Shown in pieces: positions 58,048-64,000 of a stretch of DNA of 64,000 bases (positions are counted from its first letter, which is position 1; each line of letters begins with the position of its first letter). The notes beneath the pieces are model-generated. The model was given only the letters and a program-made list of their open reading frames with translations. It made no database searches and was not told the origin of the DNA. Source of the DNA: Siniperca chuatsi (lineage: Eukaryota > Chordata > Actinopteri > Centrarchiformes > Sinipercidae); NCBI RefSeq assembly GCF_020085105.1, contig NC_058051.1, forward strand, positions 18,879,455 through 18,943,454, written 5' to 3'. The translations under genes were made by a program, and so were the position numbers.

Positions 58048-59989
58048 TAACCGTTAATTCATATAGAACTTTTTTATATTGCAATATTTAACGATTGACA
58101 TGTCACCCCAGATTCAGTCAAAGACTTCAGGGCTAAGCTCCAGATCTCCATTGACCCTAGAACAGCCCCTGAAGCTAACATGGATCAAAGAGAATTCATT
58201 TTGGATGTCTTCTTTGCTTCATCATACTCCGTAACGTTCTTTGATTTCTTCCAAGTGACAAGAACCCAACATCATAATTTTTCTGCTGGTGCTTGAACAA
58301 ATCATTTTCTTCAAGATTCCTTTATTGCTTTCATTTCTCTGACATGATGACTTTTGATGAGGAAATTAACATAGATAACTAGGAGAACCATTGTAAGCTG
58401 CTGTAACCGTGGCCTCACTGCAATGTGTTACATCTAACTTCTTCAAAACATAATTTCCCTTTTGAATGGAATTGACGGTGAAGTTGACATAAAATCTTTA
58501 ACCTGCTTTTTTGTATTTTTTACCAGAATATATTTCATACCATGTCTGATGGGGGAGGGGCATATTGTACTCCAGTGTCCTATCATGTGTTTGCAAAGAA
58601 GCCAACTCCCAGACACCTATTGTGATTGTACAAATGCTTTTCCTCAAGTGACAAGTACACAAGTGCAGCTTAAAGCCATGTTTTACATTTAAAAAACCCT
58701 TGCTGATAGCCTTTCAGGTGCATTGTTGCCATTGAGTACATTCAGACAATAGGTAACGGTCACTAGAGCACATTCACATTTGATATTTATGCAGGTTTCC
58801 CAGGTTCTGGCGCACAACAACAGCACAGATAAATCAGGTCAAGTCAGGTTTTCTTTGTCCATGCAATGATTCAAAGGATACAGTAGATCTTCTGACATGT
58901 CAGTCAGTGGGAGGATGTGACGATACGATGACGCTCTAGTTTAATCTGAAAGAAAACGGATGAGTCTGTGATTATAATCTGTGCCACTATCAAGGCCATT
59001 GTGCCCTGTTGTCTCTTCAAGTACAGCTAGTTTACTCTCTGGGTCTCAAAAATGTCCACTCTGGGTCCCTGTTAAAGATGTGTTCAGTGATACCAGTCTT
59101 ATTTTATCTTCAACTCAGCCACAAGACAAGCTTGTATGAATACTTGTCAGACTATTTATAATGTGCATGAATTGCCTCATGCTCTTTTACCACTGCATGA
59201 TTGTTTGTTTGTTGACACATGTGAATTGGAGTGCGTGTGTGTGTGTGTGAGTGTTGCCCTACAGGATCAGAGGTCCATAAGGCCAGCAGGAGGGAGATAA
59301 GATTATCCCACTGGAATGCAGAACTGGTCGTATGGATGCACACTCCCACATACATGCTCTGTAGTCTGAACACACTCTCTGTCAGAGTCTCTCTATTAGA
59401 CACAAACACTCACATGTTTTAGTGAAACTCCATCTTGCTTAAGGAGAGAAGCAGCCAACATGTCCTGCAGATTGAAGTGTGGTCTCCGTGTTTTTGATAT
59501 CTCCATATGTAGATTAGAAATTACAATATAATATTAATCCCAGTGGAGTACACACCAGTGTTTTTACAGTGGTTATTGCAATGGTAAAACAAACATCACT
59601 GAAGATGGGATGTAGTGTGCAGGTTAACAAGAGCAAAAAATGGCTCAAAAATGTCAGAATAATTTAGAATTTGTTTATTCCTGGCAACTGTTCATCCCTG
59701 GCACCCCATGTACTGGTCAATGTAGATGTCTTACGAAAAGATATTGTTTATAACTTGTTCTCACCAACATTCTCTAGTTCCAATATAAACATAATATAAA
59801 TAATAAATAATATAAAAATATGAATCATGGCAATGTAAACTAATCTGTCCTCAAAAGTCAAAGAGTAAAACATGATTTATGGTAACTGATCTTCTGGGAT
59901 TAACTCAAAATGTTGTTTAAAAAAAAACCCATCAAACCTAATGTTTGATCAAAATGAATATATGATACCTTTTTTTTACCCAGTGGTGG

Positions 59990-60160
59990 AAAGTAGCTAT
60001 ATGTACTAAGTACATTTACTCAAGTACTGTGCTCACAACCTTTATTTACTTACTTACTTTTGACAGTGGTGGAAGTAGTAGTAGAAGTATTCAGATCCTT
60101 TACATAAGTTAATGTAGCAAATATCATCAATAATCAATTACAAGTAAACTGCATAGATTG
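59990..60160 (+). repeat. Repeat family D, two abutting ends
   Basis: CAGTGGTGGAAAGTAGC ... ACTTTTGACAGTGGTGGAAG: one 5' end (minus-type outward) is followed by a second 5' end with AGTATTCAGATCCTTTACA. Two family D pieces lie side by side. Confidence 0.6.
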
Positions 60161-60174
60161 AAAATATTACTTAA

Positions 60175-60410
60175 AGAGACAGTTCACCCCAAAATCAAAA
60201 ATACATGTTTTTCCTCTTACCTGTAGTGCTATTTATCGTTGTTTATTGTTTTGGAGATATCGGCCGTAGAGTGGAATTAGAATTAGTGGAACTAGATGGC
60301 TAGATGGTGGTGCTCAAAAGCGCCACAAAAATACATTTGAAAAACTCAACAGCAATGTCTCGTTCCAGAAGTCATGATAGACCAAGATACCCAAGAGTAA
60401 AAGTCTAATA
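60175..60410 (+). repeat. Palindromic repeat family C, second fragment
   Basis: AGTTCACCCCAAAATCAAAA at the start, GGAGATATCGGCCGTAGAGT in the middle, AACTCAACAGCAATGTCTCG and TTCCAGAAGTCATGA at the end. The last block overlaps the 17160 region of the other copy. Confidence 0.7.
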
Positions 60411-61342
60411 AATCATGAAAAAGTGGAACACAATGCATGAAACTGAAACTAAACAACTGCGATACTGTCTTGTAAATACACACTTACAAAATGGCTTTGC
60501 AGCATTTTGTACAATGGTAATTTAGTCCCAACAGATTGTATCATTACAGATTGTCATTATAGCATATATGTTTTCATTATTTTGTACAGAAACAGTGTCA
60601 GTAATAATCACAACAAAATATGTGGATGAATACTGACACAGTATTTTGATAATATTTCAAATAGAGTTAAAAATGTTGAAGTAAAGCAGATAATTCAATA
60701 AAATAGGCTTATTTATTCTTTGTTGTGTTTGGATGTAAGCAGTGCTTTCTTTTCAAAAAGCCTTTTAGGCTGTGACATTTATAATCAATTCTGTAGTTTG
60801 GAGCAAAGGGCAATCATCGTTCACATTTCAACTCGTCTTCTTGCTGTATCTCTCTCACTTAGCTGTATTCCGCTTTGAAAACAGATGAGCGAATGTATTT
60901 GCCTATGCTGCATGTGTACATAAGGGTTACAAATTGTTGATCAAATTAACCTGTGGTTTTAATTCATCTATCACCACCAGATAATTAATAACACATGCTT
61001 ATATGTGGTCAGAGCACTACTACAGTTGCTCGATGGCCTAGACAAACGTTTGACAAAACAACTGACAGAGTTACATATGAGCAAACACACTCTCATATCT
61101 CTCTGAGATGGAAACATTTCCTATTTTTATACGAGGTGGTGAAAGTTGATTTTAGCTCAGAATGCAGTGTCGAAACTTGACATCCAGGGTGTATTTTTGT
61201 TACATAAAATATACAATTATAAAGGACTTTTGTGTCCTTCTTGCCTCCTAACCTCACCAGTTTAATTTTCTATCACTGACACACTAACACCCAAAACCTT
61301 CTATAGATGCTTACAGAGGTGGAATTTGCCCAGATGTGTGCA

Positions 61343-61345
<3 letters not shown>

Positions 61346-61395
<50 letters not shown>
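61346..61395 (+). repeat. (TG)n microsatellite
   Basis: About 25 TG units, essentially uninterrupted; the longest TG tract in the window. Confidence 0.95.
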
Positions 61396-61396
<1 letters not shown>

Positions 61397-64000
61397 TCCC
61401 CAACCTTATCTGGACAGCAGGCAGACACCGCAGTCCAACCATAGGCATCCTTTGATGTAATATATGGCACCATTAAAGGTCATCTAATGGTTAGTTGTTT
61501 ACGTTCTGAGGGAAACTAACACTTTTGGAGAGACCACATGACGAAACCGAAAATTACTGCTGCCATTTTTTAAAAAGGCTTTGAGTTGCTGTTATCAGGT
61601 GCTATACAAATAATCTTGACTTGCCTTAAGACATTTTGTTAAAAAATTACTTTTTTTTCTCAAATATTTACTAATACATTTTGGTTTGCATAATATTCTA
61701 CAGTGCAATTGTTAGTAACATTGATAACTTTTATGTATACCTGCTATCTTTTATTTGTGTAGCAGTTATCAAAAAGTATGTGTAATCTGATAGGACTTCC
61801 TCCTGGGTCCTTTTTTTGGACGTGCCTGTACAGATTTCAAGCACAGCCAAAAATTTCCTGCAACTGTGACATGTTTTTTTCCCTTTTATTGTGGACTGAG
61901 TCTCTTACTTCTGTGTGTGCTACTTATTTTTATTTATTTAACTTCCCAGGAAATACAAAATGATAGGACAATGAAAGTAATAATGAGGAATAATAACATA
62001 ATTCAAGCAAAACTGAGGTAACTCAAATAGAATTAATCTTAAAAATGCATCTTAATTTTGGGTTGAATCCCATCAACCTTATCACTGCTATAGTTCCTTT
62101 TAAATTCTGTGATTTTAGTTTTTCTACTAGCCAGACAACAATCAAAAATTTCATAAGCCAACCAACATTTTCTTAAATCATGTCTAAACCTGTCATCACT
62201 GATCTGCTGGTACATGTAGGGACTCCTGATTGATTTACTGTTTTCAGATCTCTGTCAGGATCACTTTGGGTCAAGAAAGAAACAAACTGAGGTGGCACCA
62301 CCCACTGTTCACATAGTGGACATACAGATACAGAGGGACTGTTCTGAGATTAACCACAAGGGGGCGGTCAAAGACCAATAATGACCATGTCATAGGGGTT
62401 TCCAGGTCAGTGGTTAAATCAGAAGTCAGATACATTATCATCTTGATTGCACAAATATACACCATGTTAGTAAGGGTGCAAAGATCACTTTCTTTTAGAG
62501 GACATTAGTATCACTCTGCAGTGTCATCAGTGATTGAGCTGTAGTAAATCCTTAAACTTGCACACACACAGACAGACATCATGGGCTAAATTAAAATGAC
62601 TAGACACTAAGGAATGGGTGTGTGTTGTGCCAAGCCCTGAAACTGGGAAAGGTCAACACTGTTTTTTGTAATCCAGCTCGAGGTGACAGATCCACATCGG
62701 CCTGTTGTGTCTGATGACTGGGCAAACCTTAGGGTTGGACAATACAATATGTACACTAATGACTTGGTGATGCACAATGAAGAATCTTATCTGTCACAGC
62801 AGCAGAAGAAATACACCAGACCTGTTTTCTTTTCTTTTCTTGTTTCAAAGAAATTATGTTTCTTTACATTTTCATTGACAAGCCTTTCTCGGAAAACCCT
62901 TATGTATGCAAATTTAGCAGAACCCTTTCATGCGTGTAAAACAGCTTTGACCTCTGATATTTAAACTTTGGGACCTATAATGTGCTTGTTTCTGACCCTC
63001 TGGTTTACCATATTCACTGCTGAATTAGGGGTCTTTATGTTTCTTTAAAAGCAAACTGGTACACATTTTGCACACATTTTGTAGATTCTGCAATGTGACC
63101 TGCAGCTAAAGTACAGTCGGCTGTTGGAGCTTCAGACAGCTGTGACTTTTCCACCATCAGAAATGTTAGCTTGACACCTGGGGAATGGCTATGTGACAAT
63201 TATGTAAAGGCGGTTCATTTAGGTCATAATGTGCAGACATATAGTATGTGGGTTAAGGAGTTACAGGCACCATCACCCATGTGATGGTTTGACCCTCAGA
63301 GTGGTCTTGTTTCATGGCAGATAGTGTGTCCTGCTGGACAACCAGCCTCCACTAACTTGCTAAAAGCAGATGACATTAATCTATCTCAGTGTTATTTTTT
63401 CTAAGTTAGGGATCTATGTGAGTGTGTGAGCGTGTGTGTGTATGTGTCTGTATGTGTTGCTTTTTATAAGTTTTTACATCTTCAAACTGAGCGCTGCCCC
63501 CAAGGTTTCTGTCATTCTTCTCATTCCTTCCTTTGACAGGAGACTGAGACAGCATACCTCTGATTTAAACATCTTTACTGCAGACTGGGTTTCTGTGGCA
63601 GTCGATGGTTAACAAAACGTGAATGTGAATATCAAGTTTTTATAAGTTTTTAAGAATACAAAATTTAAAATAAATTTAGTTCAATTTTAAACTATTGGTC
63701 CATAGAATATATATTTTTTGTCTATGGAGACGGATATTAGCCTAAGCATTTAACGAGTGTAAAACGATATGTGACGAATCTATCTAAAACTTGTAAACAA
63801 AGGCTCACCAAGGCTAACTTTTTTGCAATTTTGCAATAAGTAAAATGCAAATAATTTTTTTAAAAAAACATTAAAATTAAATTAAATGGTGCTACAACAT
63901 GAGTATTTTTGATTTGGTGTAATGTTTATGTTTGAAGAATAATAAAACAATATTGTTGCACAGAAATATATTTTGAGCTGAGCTGGAAGTTCTAGCTACG

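Larger units (their letters stand above)
53990..64000. other. Gene-poor interval upstream of snai1
   Basis: No protein-coding exon I can support. Contains (AC) 56042-56063, (ATA) 58018-58047, (TG) 59237-59249 and 61346-61395, repeat families C and D, and a dispersed repeat at 57125-57560. The remaining single-copy DNA may hold snai1 enhancers, which cannot be shown without comparison to other fish. Confidence 0.45.

Overview
The window is vertebrate genomic DNA, most likely from a ray-finned (probably percomorph) fish. Genes are split by GT..AG introns, one gene has the fish-type FISNA-NACHT NLR architecture, and the rest is dense in CA/TG and TA microsatellites, Tc1-like DNA transposons, foldback MITEs, L2-like LINE pieces and a tRNA-derived SINE. 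The species cannot be named from the sequence.

Three protein-coding genes can be modelled to the base, and each spliced coding length is an exact multiple of three. (1) samhd1, + strand, 966-11588: 16 coding exons, 624 aa, with SAM domain, HD dNTPase core and a conserved C-terminal Thr-Pro site. Its 3' UTR runs to about 12.55 kb. Intron 11 holds a TIR-bounded MITE swollen by about 1.16 kb of TA repeat. (2) An NLRC3-like fish NLR, - strand, about 30.5 to 15.2 kb: N-terminal exon, degenerate RING-like exon, 1.8-kb FISNA-NACHT exon, six LRR exons and a 19-nt terminal exon followed at once by AATAAA; 1072 aa if one N-terminal exon is used. The N-terminal exon is present in three near-identical copies on a 355-bp tandem repeat. 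(3) snai1, - strand, 53686-52135: three exons, 272 aa, SNAG motif plus five C2H2 fingers, with a TATA-like box and a Snail-type E-box upstream.

Layout: 0-12.6 kb samhd1; 12.6-15.2 kb intergenic, with a 0.5-kb foldback element; 15.2-30.5 kb NLR gene with several transposon insertions in its introns; 30.5-37.1 kb repeat-rich (nested dispersed repeats, a dead 1.3-kb Tc1-like element with 335-bp inverted repeats, an internally deleted L2-like LINE); 37-51.3 kb gene-poor with many microsatellites; 51.3-54 kb snai1 and promoter; 54-64 kb gene-poor, possibly part of the snai1 regulatory domain.

samhd1 and the NLR are both innate-immunity genes but are convergent, not an operon-like unit. SAMHD1 and SNAI1 both lie on human chromosome 20q, so their linkage here fits ancestral synteny. 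The strongest candidate for something undescribed is the triplicated N-terminal exon of the NLR: each module is 138 nt, phase 2 in and phase 2 out, with its own acceptor, ATG and donor, so it can be used alternatively or stacked in frame.
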